Part shown: positions 34,269 through 42,801 of the stretch, one piece after another
Layout: every line of letters starts with the position of its first letter
Numbering within the stretch: position 1 is the first letter of the stretch
Assembly: GCA_944368925.1 (NCBI GenBank)
Contig: CALVXG010000014.1
Location: forward strand, 1 to 61,143
Direction of reading: 5' to 3'
DNA length: 61,143 bases
Source of the DNA: an uncultured Clostridia bacterium
Lineage (GTDB): Bacteria > Bacillota > Clostridia > Christensenellales > Borkfalkiaceae
Translations under genes and position numbers: made by a program
The notes under the pieces: model-generated
What the model saw: the letters and a program-made list of their open reading frames with translations, nothing else
What the model was told of the DNA's origin: nothing
The model's database searches: none

Positions 34269-35374
34269 ACGAAAAAGCACTCAACGTACGCCAGATCTGC
34301 TTTCTGTTTGCCGCGATCCTGCCCGTCACGCGCATGCTCGTCTACCCCGCCACTCTTTCTTACCGCGCAAAAAACGACCTCGTCTGGGCCGCGCTGATCA
34401 GCTTTGCCGCCGAATTTGCCGTGATCGCGCTCTTGCTCCTGCTCGCCAAAAAAACCGACCTCACTTTCTTCGGCCTTGTGCAAAACACCTTCGGCCGCGT
34501 CGCCGCGCGCATCGCCTGTTTTGTGTTTTCGCTGTACTTTTTCTTTTCCTCGCTCCTGCCCGTTTTGGAACAGCGCGGCTTTATTTTGCAGGTTTTTTAT
34601 GAGAACGTATCCTCTTTTTTGAGTTTCATTCCCTTCGTGGCGGTGAGCCTGTACGCCAGCGTAAAGGGACTTCGCAGCACAGGAAGAGTGGCCGACCTTT
34701 CCCTGCCCATCTTTGCGGTCTGCATTCCCGTTCTCCTGCTGCTCGCCCTGCCCGAAGCAGATTTTACCGCGCTTTTGCCCGTCGGTTCGACGGGCGCGGG
34801 CAACATTTTCCGAAGCGCCGCCGAAGGAATGAATTGGTTCGGAGGCGCCGCGTATATGCTCTTTTTCCTCGGAAATTTCCGCTATGAAAAGAAAAGCGCC
34901 GTCAAAATCTTGTCGGCGTACGGAATCGGTGCGGCGATCGTGCTCTTTTTCCTCGCCCTGTTTTACGGAATTTTTTCGGACATCGCCATCTTACAGCAAA
35001 ACGCCTTGGCGCATATTTCCAAATACGCCACTTCCTTTACCTCGCTGGGCAGGATCGACCTTCTGTTCATATTCGCCCTCTCCCCCGTGCTCCTCTTTGC
35101 CCTGTGCCTGCCCTTGCAACTGAGCACCCGTTGCGCCGCCGAAGCGCTTCATGTAAGGCCTGTCTTCCCCGCGGCGGCAATTCACCTGCTCCTGCTTCTG
35201 TTTATTCTGTTTTTTAACCAGTCTTATCTGGAAATACAGACGCTCATGACGCAAAAACTATGGTACGTATTCGTAGTTTTCGCACTTTTGCTGCCCGCGC
35301 TCGCCCTCGTGCTGCGCAGGGAAAAGGGTGCGGGAGCTGGCGGTGCGCGGCTGAAAAACGGGAGGAGATTATGA
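34265..35374 (+). CDS. gerB: Spore germinant receptor subunit B (GerB/endospore permease)
   Basis: The B subunit is a transporter-like ten-helix protein of the amino acid-polyamine permease fold that contributes to germinant binding. The 369-residue sequence is hydrophobic throughout, starting NVRQICFLFAAILPVTRMLV, with ENVSSFLSFIPFVAVSLYASVKG in the middle. AAGGAGG precedes ATG 34265; the open frame continues upstream through gerA but is out of frame with it. It overlaps both neighbours by four bases. Confidence 0.93.
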   Translation: MNEKALNVRQICFLFAAILPVTRMLVYPATLSYRAKNDLVWAALISFAAEFAVIALLLLLAKKTDLTFFGLVQNTFGRVAARIACFVFSLYFFFSSLLPVLEQRGFILQVFYENVSSFLSFIPFVAVSLYASVKGLRSTGRVADLSLPIFAVCIPVLLLLALPEADFTALLPVGSTGAGNIFRSAAEGMNWFGGAAYMLFFLGNFRYEKKSAVKILSAYGIGAAIVLFFLALFYGIFSDIAILQQNALAHISKYATSFTSLGRIDLLFIFALSPVLLFALCLPLQLSTRCAAEALHVRPVFPAAAIHLLLLLFILFFNQSYLEIQTLMTQKLWYVFVVFALLLPALALVLRREKGAGAGGARLKNGRRL

Positions 35375-36567
35375 AGACGAACAAGATCGGAATGCGAATT
35401 TTTCTGCTGATCGCGGCATTTCTGCTTTTGCTGTTTTTTTCCAACGATTTCGGGTTGATCGACATTCAGAAGACTTCCATCATCACGGCGATCGGCATCG
35501 ACGCGGGCGAAGAAGGCGGAATGGACATCACGGCGCAGATCGCCGTACCGGAGGCGGGCAACAGCGGAAAGGCGGGAAACGTTTCCGTCAAAGGGGCGCG
35601 CACGGTCGGCGAAGCCATCTCCCTCTTGAATCTGAAAACGGGCTGGTACCCGACGCTGGTGCATTGCCGCCTGATCCTTTTGGGCGAGGCGGCGACAAAG
35701 ACGGACGTGTTCCGTTCGTTAGATTATTTCCTTCGAAGCCAGTTTGTGGAAGACTCCTGTCTGGTCGCAGTCTGCGCCGAGCGCGCCGAAGACGCGCTCG
35801 GCGCGCAGTCGCCCGTCGGCGACATGACCTATGCCGCCATCGAAAAGGTGCTCTCTTCCGAAGCGCAGAAGACGGGACTCGTCAGCGTGAACAACCTGCG
35901 CGAATTTTCTAAGGGGTATTATTCGGTCGGCAAGAGCAGTTTTCTCCCCGTCCTCACCCTCAAAAAAGACGCGCAGGCCGAAGGCGGAGGCTCTTCCTCT
36001 GCAAACGAATCTCAAAGCGGAAGCTCCGCCAAGAGCGCTTCCGCGGGCTCCGATCTTTTCGACGCGTCCTCTACCATGCTCTTTTTCCGCGGCCGGCAGG
36101 CCGACGTGCTCAGCGCCGAAGAGACGCTCGCTTTCAACCTCGCCTATACCGCCACCGATTTCGCCTACGGCAACGTTTCCGTCAGCGAAAACGGCGAAAA
36201 CGTCACCTACAACCTCAAAATCAAGATCACCAAAAAATCTGAAAAGGTTTCCGACGAAAAGGGCGTACCCGTCCTGCGTTTTTCTATCCGCGCCCGCGCG
36301 CAGATCGCCGACGCGAGCGACGCGGGTTCCGCACAGGAAGTCGCACAGTCTTCCGTCGTCCCCGCTTTCGTCCTGCAGGCCGCGCAGGATCGTCTGCGGC
36401 TCCAGCTCGACGCCGCTTTCAAAAAAGCGCAAAACTGCGGCTGCGACCTCTTCGGGGTCTGCCAAAGCCTGCAAAGATTTCAGCCCCGCCTCTTGCAGAC
36501 CCTCGGCGAAAACGCCCTCTCCGCCGCCAAAGCCTCCTTCGATATCCGCTTCGATACCCTGCATTGA
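35371..36567 (+). CDS. gerC: Spore germinant receptor subunit C, lipobox missing
   Basis: GerC is normally a lipoprotein on the outer face of the inner spore membrane. The 398-residue protein keeps the family layout (IQKTSIITAIGIDAGE, LNLKTGWYPTLVHCRLILLGE, LDYFLRSQFVEDSCLVAV, QRFQPRLLQTLGENAL), but its start (MRIFLLIAAFLLLLFFSND) has no cysteine, so it is probably held by an uncleaved membrane helix. A Ser-rich linker near residues 207-226 divides the two domains. GGAGGAG precedes the ATG; overlap with gerB is four bases. It could also act in a receptor of different topology. Confidence 0.9.
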   Translation: MKTNKIGMRIFLLIAAFLLLLFFSNDFGLIDIQKTSIITAIGIDAGEEGGMDITAQIAVPEAGNSGKAGNVSVKGARTVGEAISLLNLKTGWYPTLVHCRLILLGEAATKTDVFRSLDYFLRSQFVEDSCLVAVCAERAEDALGAQSPVGDMTYAAIEKVLSSEAQKTGLVSVNNLREFSKGYYSVGKSSFLPVLTLKKDAQAEGGGSSSANESQSGSSAKSASAGSDLFDASSTMLFFRGRQADVLSAEETLAFNLAYTATDFAYGNVSVSENGENVTYNLKIKITKKSEKVSDEKGVPVLRFSIRARAQIADASDAGSAQEVAQSSVVPAFVLQAAQDRLRLQLDAAFKKAQNCGCDLFGVCQSLQRFQPRLLQTLGENALSAAKASFDIRFDTLH

Positions 36568-36587
36568 TACGCCCATACCCATTGCAT

Positions 36588-36621
36588 GAGCAGACCTCCC
36601 GATCGGGAGGTCTGCTCTTTT
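36588..36621 (+). terminator. Terminator of the ger operon
   Basis: A perfect 30-bp palindrome (36588-36617) followed by a T run, 21 nt after the gerC stop codon. The gap to the next promoter (36622-36785) ends in A+T-rich DNA. Confidence 0.88.
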
Positions 36622-36785
36622 CCTTTCCGCGCGTGCGGCCCGCAAGTCAAAAAATAAACAAGAACGTAAATGCGCGCGCGGCGCAAGCAGAACATCTGAC
36701 AATGACGCCGCCCGATAAAATTGTGAAAATTTACCATATGATTATGATAATTTTCAGAAATATTAAAATTTTTTTCAAAACACTC

Positions 36786-36813
36786 TTGACAAAGGGGAAA
36801 GATATGGTATAAT
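36786..36813 (+). promoter_or_regulatory. Strong promoter with UP-like upstream DNA
   Basis: Exact TTGACA (36786-36791), a 16-nt spacer and exact TATAAT (36808-36813). The preceding 60-70 bases are rich in A and T tracts, like an UP element. Nothing downstream looks like a normal gene, so it most likely drives the candidate RNA at 36820-37676. Confidence 0.9.
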
Positions 36814-37109
36814 AAAAGTGACCTAAGGGAAAAAATCCAAAACGATTTTCCCTCGGTACAACTCAAATGGACGGCACGCGGAAGCTGCATCTCTCCCAAT
36901 ACAAAATAATTTGCGTTGGTTTCCACCGGAAAAATGTGCACAGGGAATATCGGCGCAAGGGTGAACAGAAAGGTCAAGGAAATTTCGATCGGGAGCAGCA
37001 AAGCGGAACAAGGCGGAACGCCGCGATCACACACAGGCTTATCGGAAAAGAGGGGCCGGATGCAGAGGGCGAAGCCGAAGTTCATGCCGGAAAGAAGGGA
37101 GGTACTGCA

Positions 37110-37142
37110 ATGTACAAATCAGACCTGAGAAAACTTGCTTGA
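37110..37142 (+). CDS. Possible 10-codon small ORF inside the candidate RNA
   Basis: GGGAGG lies seven bases before an ATG that opens MYKSDLRKLA and stops at TGA. A second such unit follows 14 nt later. It could be a leader peptide or chance; the same bases may instead be part of RNA helices. Confidence 0.3.
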   Translation: MYKSDLRKLA

Positions 37143-37156
37143 CGGAGGGCGGTCCA

Positions 37157-37189
37157 ATGTACGATTTTAGGATGGGAACGGTAAAATAA
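37157..37189 (+). CDS. Second possible 10-codon small ORF
   Basis: GGAGG lies about ten bases before an ATG that opens MYDFRMGTVK and stops at TAA. The context CAATGTAC is shared with the previous small frame. Coding is unproven. Confidence 0.28.
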   Translation: MYDFRMGTVK

Positions 37190-37640
37190 GCCAAGGTTTT
37201 GAAATTTTGCGGGCAGGCGGAACGCGCTGCAGGTGGGATGCGCCCGTACCGATTATGGAAACAGAAAGAAACAGGCGGCTTACAGAGTCCCTTAAAACTG
37301 AATAAATTTGTTGATTCGCCCGCAGTGCTTACGCCCTGCGGGCTGCTTATCCTATCCCCTGTCGGCGGCAGACGGCCGAAGACTTTTGCGGATATTCCGC
37401 AAACCGCCGTATGCCTGCCCGACCCGCCGTGTTTTTGAATGAGAAACAGCGATGATTGCGCTTTCCTTTAAAAGTCCGATTTGCCGCTGTCCGGCTGTTG
37501 CCGGAGACACGGAAGCCGACGGGGAATGCAGTTTGGATGCCTGGCCGCGCACAGCGAAAGGCCGTGCGCTTTTACAGGGCGTCCGATCGGGAATATCGAT
37601 TGCGTCTATACAATTTTCCCCCTTATTTATATTTCAGCGG

Positions 37641-37676
37641 GACGGAGCTTGCTTTCTGCAAGCTCCGTCTTTTTTT
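37641..37676 (+). terminator. Terminator of the candidate noncoding RNA
   Basis: Perfect 12-bp arms (37641-37652 and 37658-37669) followed by seven T. The next 200 bp up to the rpmA terminators are pyrimidine-rich with no gene. Confidence 0.93.
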
Positions 37677-37882
37677 GCCGAATCTAAAAAACTTGCCCTG
37701 CCCCCGCCGCATCTTTTCCCGATACCGCAGACATTTTTATACCCGCCGCCTTTTTTATCTTCTCCTCTCCGTTTTTTTATAATTTTCCCTCTGCCCCTTG
37801 AAGACAGAATTTAAAAAATGCTGCGGGAAATAGCCGCACGCATAAGCGGCCATGTAAAAAATTTAAAGCGGTAAGATTGCCG

Positions 37883-37959
37883 AAGAACAGTTTGCGCGGC
37901 ACAAAATTGTGCCGCGCAAACTGTTCTTTAAAATTAAATCCCCGCAAAATTGCGGGGAT
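37883..37959 (-). terminator. Double terminator of rplU-rpmA
   Basis: The first hairpin after rpmA (37938-37947 with 37950-37959) is followed on the minus strand by a T-rich run. A second hairpin with 22-bp arms (37883-37904 and 37907-37928) lies just beyond. Confidence 0.85.
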
Positions 37960-37963
37960 CTTG

Positions 37964-38239
37964 TTACTGTGCTTTGTAAACGCTGACCTGTTTTCTGTCT
38001 TTGCCCAATCTTTCAAACCGAACGACGCCGTCGATGAGAGCGAACAGCGTATCGTCTTTGCCGATACCGACGTTGTTGCCGGCATGGAATTTCGTGCCGC
38101 GCTGACGAACCAAAATGTTACCGGCAAGCACTTCCTGGCCGTCCGAACGCTTCACGCCGAGGCGTTTTGCTTCGCTGTCGCGGCCGTTGTGCGACGAACC
38201 CGTTCCTTTTTTATGAGCAAATAAATTGATAAGAATCAT
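37964..38239 (-). CDS. rpmA: 50S ribosomal protein L27
   Basis: L27 reaches the peptidyl-transferase centre through its N-terminus. The 91-residue product has the family core [21 protein letters not shown]. As in other Firmicutes it starts with an extension (MILINLF before AHKKG) that Prp protease normally removes. The usual prp gene between rplU and rpmA is absent; the gap is only 56 nt. Confidence 0.96.
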   Translation of the reverse strand: MILINLFAHKKGTGSSHNGRDSEAKRLGVKRSDGQEVLAGNILVRQRGTKFHAGNNVGIGKDDTLFALIDGVVRFERLGKDRKQVSVYKAQ

Positions 38240-38295
38240 TTATTTATCCTCCTTAAAAAATGTGTGCCGCAGATTGTGCGGCGGACGCCTTTGCT

Positions 38296-38601
38296 TTACA
38301 GCGTGATCTTTTCGATCTTGACCGCGGTGAAGGGCTGGCGATGGCCTTGTTTTTTGCGCTCGTTCTTTTTCGCCTTGTATTTGAACACGACGATCTTTTT
38401 GAACTTATCCTGCGCTTCGACCTTAGCGCTGACTTTCGCGTTCGCTACGTCTGCGCCGACCTTGATCCCGTCGTCTGCCGAAACCAGAACCGCTTTGAAC
38501 TCGACGGTTGCGCCGACTTCAGCGTTCAGTTTTTCTACGCGGACAACGTCGCCCTCGGAAACCTTGTACTGTTTGTTTCCGTTCTCGATGATTGCGTACA
38601 A
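38296..38601 (-). CDS. rplU: 50S ribosomal protein L21
   Basis: L21 binds 23S rRNA. The 101-residue protein starts [18 protein letters not shown] and ends [13 protein letters not shown], standard for the family. The start codon is TTG at 38601, with AGAGGAGGT at good distance. It leads the rplU-rpmA operon, which has its own promoter and a structured leader. Confidence 0.96.
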   Translation of the reverse strand: MYAIIENGNKQYKVSEGDVVRVEKLNAEVGATVEFKAVLVSADDGIKVGADVANAKVSAKVEAQDKFKKIVVFKYKAKKNERKKQGHRQPFTAVKIEKITL

Positions 38602-38690
38602 AATATTTTACCTCCTCTAACCAGTCTCGCCGTGTGCCAAGGCGGTGCGCGTGCGCACGCTTATAAAGCCCGCTACGAGCGGCTCGAATC
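38602..38690 (-). promoter_or_regulatory. Candidate L21-type ribosomal protein leader
   Basis: The roughly 85-nt leader between promoter and rplU is rich in short inverted repeats (GTGCGC/GCGCAC, GCCG/CGGC). Position and size fit the L21 leader RNAs of Firmicutes that mediate feedback control. I judge by position and pairing, not by a model match. Confidence 0.5.
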
Positions 38691-38692
38691 AT

Positions 38693-38721
38693 ATAGTAGC
38701 ATATCGCGCCTATTCTGTCAA
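38693..38721 (-). promoter_or_regulatory. Sigma-A promoter of rplU-rpmA
   Basis: On the minus strand TTGACA (38716-38721), a 17-nt spacer and TACTAT (38693-38698) lie about 92 nt before the rplU start codon. Confidence 0.85.
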
Positions 38722-38747
38722 GCATTTTTGCCTTACGAGAACAATTT

Positions 38748-39287
38748 TTACTTTTCGTAAACGCTTCTTTTGAGAATGCCTATGTACGGAAGATTGCGGT
38801 AGCGCTCCGCATAGTCCAGACCGAAGCCGACCACAAACTCATCGGCGCAGTCGAAACCCTTGTAGTCCGCCTCGATGGGTACGACGCGGCGGCTGTACTT
38901 ATCCAGCAGGGCGCAGATCTTCACGCTTTCGGGTTTTCTCGAATACAGCATACGTTTGAGATAGGAAAGGGTGTACCCCGAATCGATGATATCCTCCACG
39001 ATGATGACGTGTCTGCCCTCGATCTTTCTGTCCAGATCCTTGATGAGTTTGACTTCTCCCGAAGATTTCGCGCCCGCGCCGTAAGAGGAAATTGCCATAA
39101 AATCCATTTCCACGGGAATCGTCATGGCGCGCAAAAGATCCGCGTAAAACATCACGCTCCCCTTCAAAATTCCCACCATCAGCGGGTTTTTGCCCGCATA
39201 TTCTTTGTCCAGCCGCGCCGCCAGCTCTCCGATGCGCGCCGCGATCTGCTCTTTGGAAAACATGATGCTTTCTACGTCCTGATGCAT
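38748..39287 (-). CDS. hpt: Hypoxanthine phosphoribosyltransferase
   Basis: It salvages hypoxanthine or guanine with PRPP to give IMP or GMP. The 179-residue protein has the PRPP loop [17 protein letters not shown], the flexible loop [16 protein letters not shown], and a C-terminal [20 protein letters not shown] typical of Firmicute HPRT. AAGGAG lies ten bases before ATG 39287. The start overlaps the end of tilS by 16 nt; tilS-hpt is a conserved Firmicutes pair (usually with ftsH next, absent here). Confidence 0.95.
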   Translation of the reverse strand: MHQDVESIMFSKEQIAARIGELAARLDKEYAGKNPLMVGILKGSVMFYADLLRAMTIPVEMDFMAISSYGAGAKSSGEVKLIKDLDRKIEGRHVIIVEDIIDSGYTLSYLKRMLYSRKPESVKICALLDKYSRRVVPIEADYKGFDCADEFVVGFGLDYAERYRNLPYIGILKRSVYEK

Positions 39288-40669
39288 TTGTTATTTTCTC
39301 CTTTTTCGTATAATGACAATGTATAGATCCTGCCGGAATTTTTGTCCAGCTTGCCTTTTTCGGAAATTTCCGTGCCGAGCACGGCGTACACCTCTTTCCC
39401 GCACGCAAGGACGGGCAAGGTATCCCTGATCCGTTTGGGGATCTTTTTATCGATCAGAAATTCTTTCAGTTTTTTCGTGCCAGAACCGAATTTTTGAAAG
39501 ACGTCCCCCTCTTTCCGCAACCGAAACACGCAGTTTTGCGGCAGCTTGTCCGCATCGATGACCAGCGTGCGGAAGCCGTTTTCTTCCCTTTTTTCTTCGA
39601 TTTTTCCGCCGCGCCGCACGGCAACGGTCAGATCTCCGAACGCAAATTCCCCTTCCGAAAACGCATACTCGCAGGAAGGGCGCTCTTTTGCGCAAAAAAG
39701 AGCAATCTTTCCGTACTCGCGCGCGGCACAGATCCCGCGCGGAAGATTTGCCGTCTTTCCGTTCTCTCCCTGCGTGAGCGCATAGATCTCGTCCAGGTTC
39801 GCCCGCGTATAATCTTTTTCCACGCCGAACTTGCGCAGCGCCCGCAGCGCACACCGATAAAACAGCGGCTTGGGCGCCCTTTCGTCGATCGTACAGACCT
39901 CTCCTTCCGTATAATATCCGTCCGTCAGCGAATACAGATATGCGTCGTCTTCGCGCGCCGCGCGGGAAAAGCGGTACACCGCTTCGTCCGCGTTTTCAAA
40001 ACGCGCCCGCACCCGATCCAAAATATCGTGCCGCAAAAAATTGCGGGTGTATGCGGTGTCCGCATTCGTCTCGTCTTCCCGCCAGGAAAGCCCTTTCTCC
40101 CGCAGATATTCCGTAATTTTTTCCTTCGCAACCCCCAAAAGCGGCCGCACGATCCCCTTGTTTTCGAGCACTCTTTCCGCCGCCATTTCGGGCATGAACC
40201 GCTCCGCAAGCTCCCTTGCGGGAATATAGTCCCGAATGCCGCCCGCCCCCGCAAGAGCGCTGCCCCGAAACAGGTTAAAAAGCACGCTCTCCGCGTTGTC
40301 GCCCGCATGGTGCGCCGTGGCGATCACGTCCGCACGGTCTTCCGACAGCAAGCGCAAAAAAATACGGTACCGCACGCGCCGCGCCGCATCTTCCACGCCC
40401 AGCCCCCACTCTTTTGCAAGCGCGGGAACGTCGGCAGAATACGAATACAACGGGATCTTCCACCGCTCGCAGACCTCTTTCACAAACGCCGTGTCCGCCC
40501 GCGAACTCTCGCCGCGGATCCCGTGCTCCACGTTCACGGCGCTCAGCGTTATCCCGCTTTCCGCCGCCGCGCACAGACAATGCAGGAGCGCCGTCGAATC
40601 GCCGCCCCCCGAAAACGCCACGCACACGCGCCTGTTTTCACAATTTTTTAAATCTGCGTTCAGCTCCAT
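39272..40669 (-). CDS. tilS: tRNA(Ile)-lysidine synthase
   Basis: TilS attaches lysine to C34 of the tRNA-Ile CAU anticodon so that it reads AUA. The 465-residue protein has the PP-loop [37 protein letters not shown] and a C-terminal TilS domain with [22 protein letters not shown] choose ATG 40669: the promoter -10 element ends six bases before it, so the message likely begins at or next to the AUG. An in-frame GTG at 40687 would fall in the -10 region and is unlikely to be in the transcript. Confidence 0.94.
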   Translation of the reverse strand: MELNADLKNCENRRVCVAFSGGGDSTALLHCLCAAAESGITLSAVNVEHGIRGESSRADTAFVKEVCERWKIPLYSYSADVPALAKEWGLGVEDAARRVRYRIFLRLLSEDRADVIATAHHAGDNAESVLFNLFRGSALAGAGGIRDYIPARELAERFMPEMAAERVLENKGIVRPLLGVAKEKITEYLREKGLSWREDETNADTAYTRNFLRHDILDRVRARFENADEAVYRFSRAAREDDAYLYSLTDGYYTEGEVCTIDERAPKPLFYRCALRALRKFGVEKDYTRANLDEIYALTQGENGKTANLPRGICAAREYGKIALFCAKERPSCEYAFSEGEFAFGDLTVAVRRGGKIEEKREENGFRTLVIDADKLPQNCVFRLRKEGDVFQKFGSGTKKLKEFLIDKKIPKRIRDTLPVLACGKEVYAVLGTEISEKGKLDKNSGRIYTLSLYEKGENNKCIRT

Positions 40670-40675
40670 ACCCTC

Positions 40676-40704
40676 ATTATACAACACAACACCGCAGAAT
40701 GCAA
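40676..40704 (-). promoter_or_regulatory. Promoter of tilS-hpt, leaderless geometry
   Basis: On the minus strand TTGCAT (40699-40704), a 17-nt spacer and TATAAT (40676-40681) are followed by six bases and the tilS ATG. No Shine-Dalgarno site at usable distance. Confidence 0.82.
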
Positions 40705-40773
40705 TAAATTTGCCGCAAATAACTCTTTCCGCTCCGCGCGCGGATTTTTAAAAAAACGCGCCTTTGCGCGCAA

Positions 40774-40799
40774 AAAGGGCGCGGCTTAGCCGCCCCTTT
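40774..40799 (-). terminator. Terminator overlapping the ClC gene stop codon
   Basis: An AAAGGG(C)GCGGC / GCCGCCCTTT hairpin with a TTA loop includes the stop codon and is followed on the minus strand by more T. Confidence 0.72.
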
Positions 40800-42096
40800 A
40801 ATACAACCGCTGCGGCAGAGGCAAAAGGCGCTTGCGGCGGGCGTTGAAGCGGCGTTCGATGGATTCGCTGACCGTCTCACGCTTTTTCTGATTGTAGACG
40901 GAACGGTCGAAATTGAAAAGATAGGCCGCAAGGCAGGCAACGGCCATGAAAGGCAAGGACGCGCCGCCGAACATTTCCACGCCGAGAAAGACGGGTGAAA
41001 GCAGGGTGTTTGTCGCCGCGCCGAACACGGCGGCATACCCGAGCGCCGCGGCGACGTACGCGTCCAGGCCGAACAGAGAGCCTGCCACCGCACCCAGACA
41101 GGTGCCCGCGACAAAGAGGGTCGTCACCTCGCCGCCCAAAAATCCGACGGACAGAAACACCGCCGTAAAGAGCAATTTCACGATCCAGTCGAACACAAAA
41201 ACTTCGCCGCCGAAGGATTCCGCGATCAGATTGGTGCCCAGGCCGCTGTACCTGCCGCCGCTCACAAACAAAAGCGCCGCCAACAGAAGACCTGCCGCCG
41301 CCGCGCGCACATACGCGTTTTTGCAGGCAAAAGAGAAAAACTTTTCCGCGACCTTGCGCGCCCCGCAAAAGACAAGTCCCGCGATCCCGCACAGCGCGCC
41401 GAACGCAAAAATGCGGAAAAACAGGGATACGTCCATCGACAATTCAAACGAAACGGCATATGCGGCGTGCGTCATGCCGCAAAGTTTCGCCGTAAAATAG
41501 GCGGCAAACGCCGCAAAGAGCGAAGCGACGAGCGCGCGAAGGCGGATCCCGCCGACGATCGTCACTTCCAGCGCGAAAAAGAGCGCGCACACGGGCGTTC
41601 CGAACAGGGCGGAAAAGCCTGCCGCCATGCCCGCCACCAACAGTATTTTGTCCGCGTCGTGCATGGGAACGTGTTTCCCGATGCCGAACCCGATGGACGC
41701 GCCGATCTGCACGCCCGCGCCTTCCCTGCCGACGCTGGCACAGAAAAGATGCGCCGCCCAGCCGCCCGCAAACTGGAACAGAGCGTTGCGGACGGGGAAA
41801 TATGCCCCGTCCGTGTGGCTCGCCTTAAACAGCGCGTCCATGCCCGTGGGGACGCCCTTCCCGAACGTCCGCATCATGGCGACCGTCAGAATGCCCACGA
41901 TCGGCAAAAACCAAACGTAAAGCGAAAAGTGCGCCGCCCCGAATGCGGCGCTCTTTTCCACGCCCACGCCGAAAATTCCGCCCGCCGCGCCCGCCGCACA
42001 GCCGACGGCGATGCCCAAAAACGCATAGGCGATCTGTTCCGCAAACAGAAACGCCCCGCTCTTGTTGTGAGCGCCGATATACGCCGCCGCGCTCAT
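40798..42096 (-). CDS. ClC-family anion transporter, CLC-F-like
   Basis: The 432-residue polytopic protein has ClC landmarks: FGKGVPTGMDALF in the first selectivity-loop position, SVGREGAGVQIGASIGFG with the gating Glu, TPVCALFFALEVTIVGG, and GFLGGEVTTLFVAGTCLGA. The last resembles fluoride/proton antiporters of the CLC-F group rather than chloride ClC (GGIFAP type), so I suggest fluoride export, as inference. The true start is ATG 42096, overlapping the ybaK stop codon by ATGA; the open frame continues upstream through ybaK in another frame and should be ignored. No fluoride riboswitch is visible. Confidence 0.85.
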   Translation of the reverse strand: MSAAAYIGAHNKSGAFLFAEQIAYAFLGIAVGCAAGAAGGIFGVGVEKSAAFGAAHFSLYVWFLPIVGILTVAMMRTFGKGVPTGMDALFKASHTDGAYFPVRNALFQFAGGWAAHLFCASVGREGAGVQIGASIGFGIGKHVPMHDADKILLVAGMAAGFSALFGTPVCALFFALEVTIVGGIRLRALVASLFAAFAAYFTAKLCGMTHAAYAVSFELSMDVSLFFRIFAFGALCGIAGLVFCGARKVAEKFFSFACKNAYVRAAAAGLLLAALLFVSGGRYSGLGTNLIAESFGGEVFVFDWIVKLLFTAVFLSVGFLGGEVTTLFVAGTCLGAVAGSLFGLDAYVAAALGYAAVFGAATNTLLSPVFLGVEMFGGASLPFMAVACLAAYLFNFDRSVYNQKKRETVSESIERRFNARRKRLLPLPQRLY

Positions 42097-42572
42097 ACCG
42101 TTTCCGTATGCGCCGCGACGGGCGCAAACACCGCCCCGACGTACGCCGCCAGCGCTTCGGGCGAAAGCCGCACCTGATGCCCTACCTTCCCCGCGCTGAC
42201 ATAGATGAGCGGAAAATTCTTCGCACTTTCGTCGATAAAGGTTTTGAACCGCTTTTTCATGCCGATGGGCGAACACCCGCCGTGAATGTAACCCGTGAGC
42301 GGCTCCAGTTCTTTCTGACGGATCATGGCGACCGATTTGAACCCCGCCGCCTTCGCCGCCTGTTTCAGATCCAGCGACGAACATACCGGCACGCAAAATA
42401 CGGCATGCTCGCCCTTGTCGGACACCGTCACCAGCGTCTTGAATACGCTGTGCGCGTCCTCGCCCAACTGCCTGGCCACTTCCTCGCCGTCCGTGATCTC
42501 GGGCGGGTACGAATACCCCGTGTATGCGATCTTTTTTGCGTCCAGAAGGCGCATGACATTCGTCTTTTCCAT
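42093..42572 (-). CDS. ybaK: Cys-tRNA(Pro) deacylase YbaK/EbsC
   Basis: YbaK hydrolyses Cys mischarged on tRNA-Pro. The 159-residue protein has the YbaK/ProX fold pattern: LGEDAHSVFKTLVTVSDKGE, FCVPVCSSLDLKQAAKAAG, GYIHGGCSPIGMKKRFKTF. The Lys in VFKTLV is the active-site lysine of the family. ATG 42572 fits the family start; the open frame further upstream is through the promoter. Co-transcribed with the ClC gene. Confidence 0.93.
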   Translation of the reverse strand: MEKTNVMRLLDAKKIAYTGYSYPPEITDGEEVARQLGEDAHSVFKTLVTVSDKGEHAVFCVPVCSSLDLKQAAKAAGFKSVAMIRQKELEPLTGYIHGGCSPIGMKKRFKTFIDESAKNFPLIYVSAGKVGHQVRLSPEALAAYVGAVFAPVAAHTETV

Positions 42573-42603
42573 ACTTTGACCTTGTTTTTCGCGTTTTTCG
42601 CCT

Positions 42604-42632
42604 ATTATACCACACGCCCGCAAAAAAAGCAA
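42604..42632 (-). promoter_or_regulatory. Sigma-A promoter of ybaK-ClC
   Basis: On the minus strand TTGCTT (42627-42632), a 17-nt spacer and TATAAT (42604-42609), about 32 nt before the ybaK ATG. Confidence 0.78.
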
Positions 42633-42686
42633 TCGGGCCGCGGCCGCAAAACAACTTTCCCCGCCCCTTGCCGCGGCGAAAAAATG

Positions 42687-42769
42687 GCCGCCGTCCGCAA
42701 AAGGTTTTTGCGGACGGCGGCGCGCGCACAAAAGCGGCTGCCGAGGGGCATAATGCCCCTCGGCAGCCG
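42687..42769 (-). terminator. Double hairpin terminator of the glm operon
   Basis: Two long perfect hairpins, 42735-42750 with 42754-42769 and 42687-42702 with 42706-42721, lie downstream of glmS. On the minus strand CTTTTG follows the first. Confidence 0.82.
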
Positions 42770-42801
42770 AAAAAGCAAATTTTCACAAAGAACGGCGCGG
42801 G

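Larger units (their letters stand above)
36820..37676 (+). ncRNA. Candidate large structured noncoding RNA, about 860 nt
   Basis: The segment lies between a full-consensus promoter and a perfect intrinsic terminator, with no frame resembling a protein. Many local helices are visible: an ACC-GGGAAA...TTTCCC-GGT hairpin near 36822-36860, GCCCGCAG/CTGCGGGC near 37318-37343, TTTGCGGA/TCCGCAAA near 37385-37405 closed by GGCGG/CCGCC, GTCCGGC/GCCGGAGAC near 37489-37510, and GCGCAC/GTGCGC near 37545-37570. Size and layout recall the large ornate bacterial RNAs (OLE, ROOL, GOLLD), but I cannot assign a known class. It lacks the landmark sequences of RNase P RNA, tmRNA and SRP RNA. Two tiny frames with good ribosome sites lie inside. 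Confidence 0.6.

Noticed and set aside
36820-37676. RNase P RNA, tmRNA or SRP RNA
   Set aside because: None of the landmark conserved segments of these RNAs is visible, and the length is wrong for RNase P and SRP RNA.
40670-40687. Earlier GTG start for tilS
   Set aside because: It lies within and beside the -10 element, so it would not be in the transcript.
42573-42660. Fluoride riboswitch controlling the ClC gene
   Set aside because: The short ybaK leader shows no recognisable crcB-motif core; CLC-F function therefore rests only on protein motifs.
42097-42786. Longer ClC protein using the frame upstream of 42096
   Set aside because: That stretch overlaps ybaK in another frame and lacks membrane helices; ATG 42096 overlaps the ybaK stop as in coupled genes.
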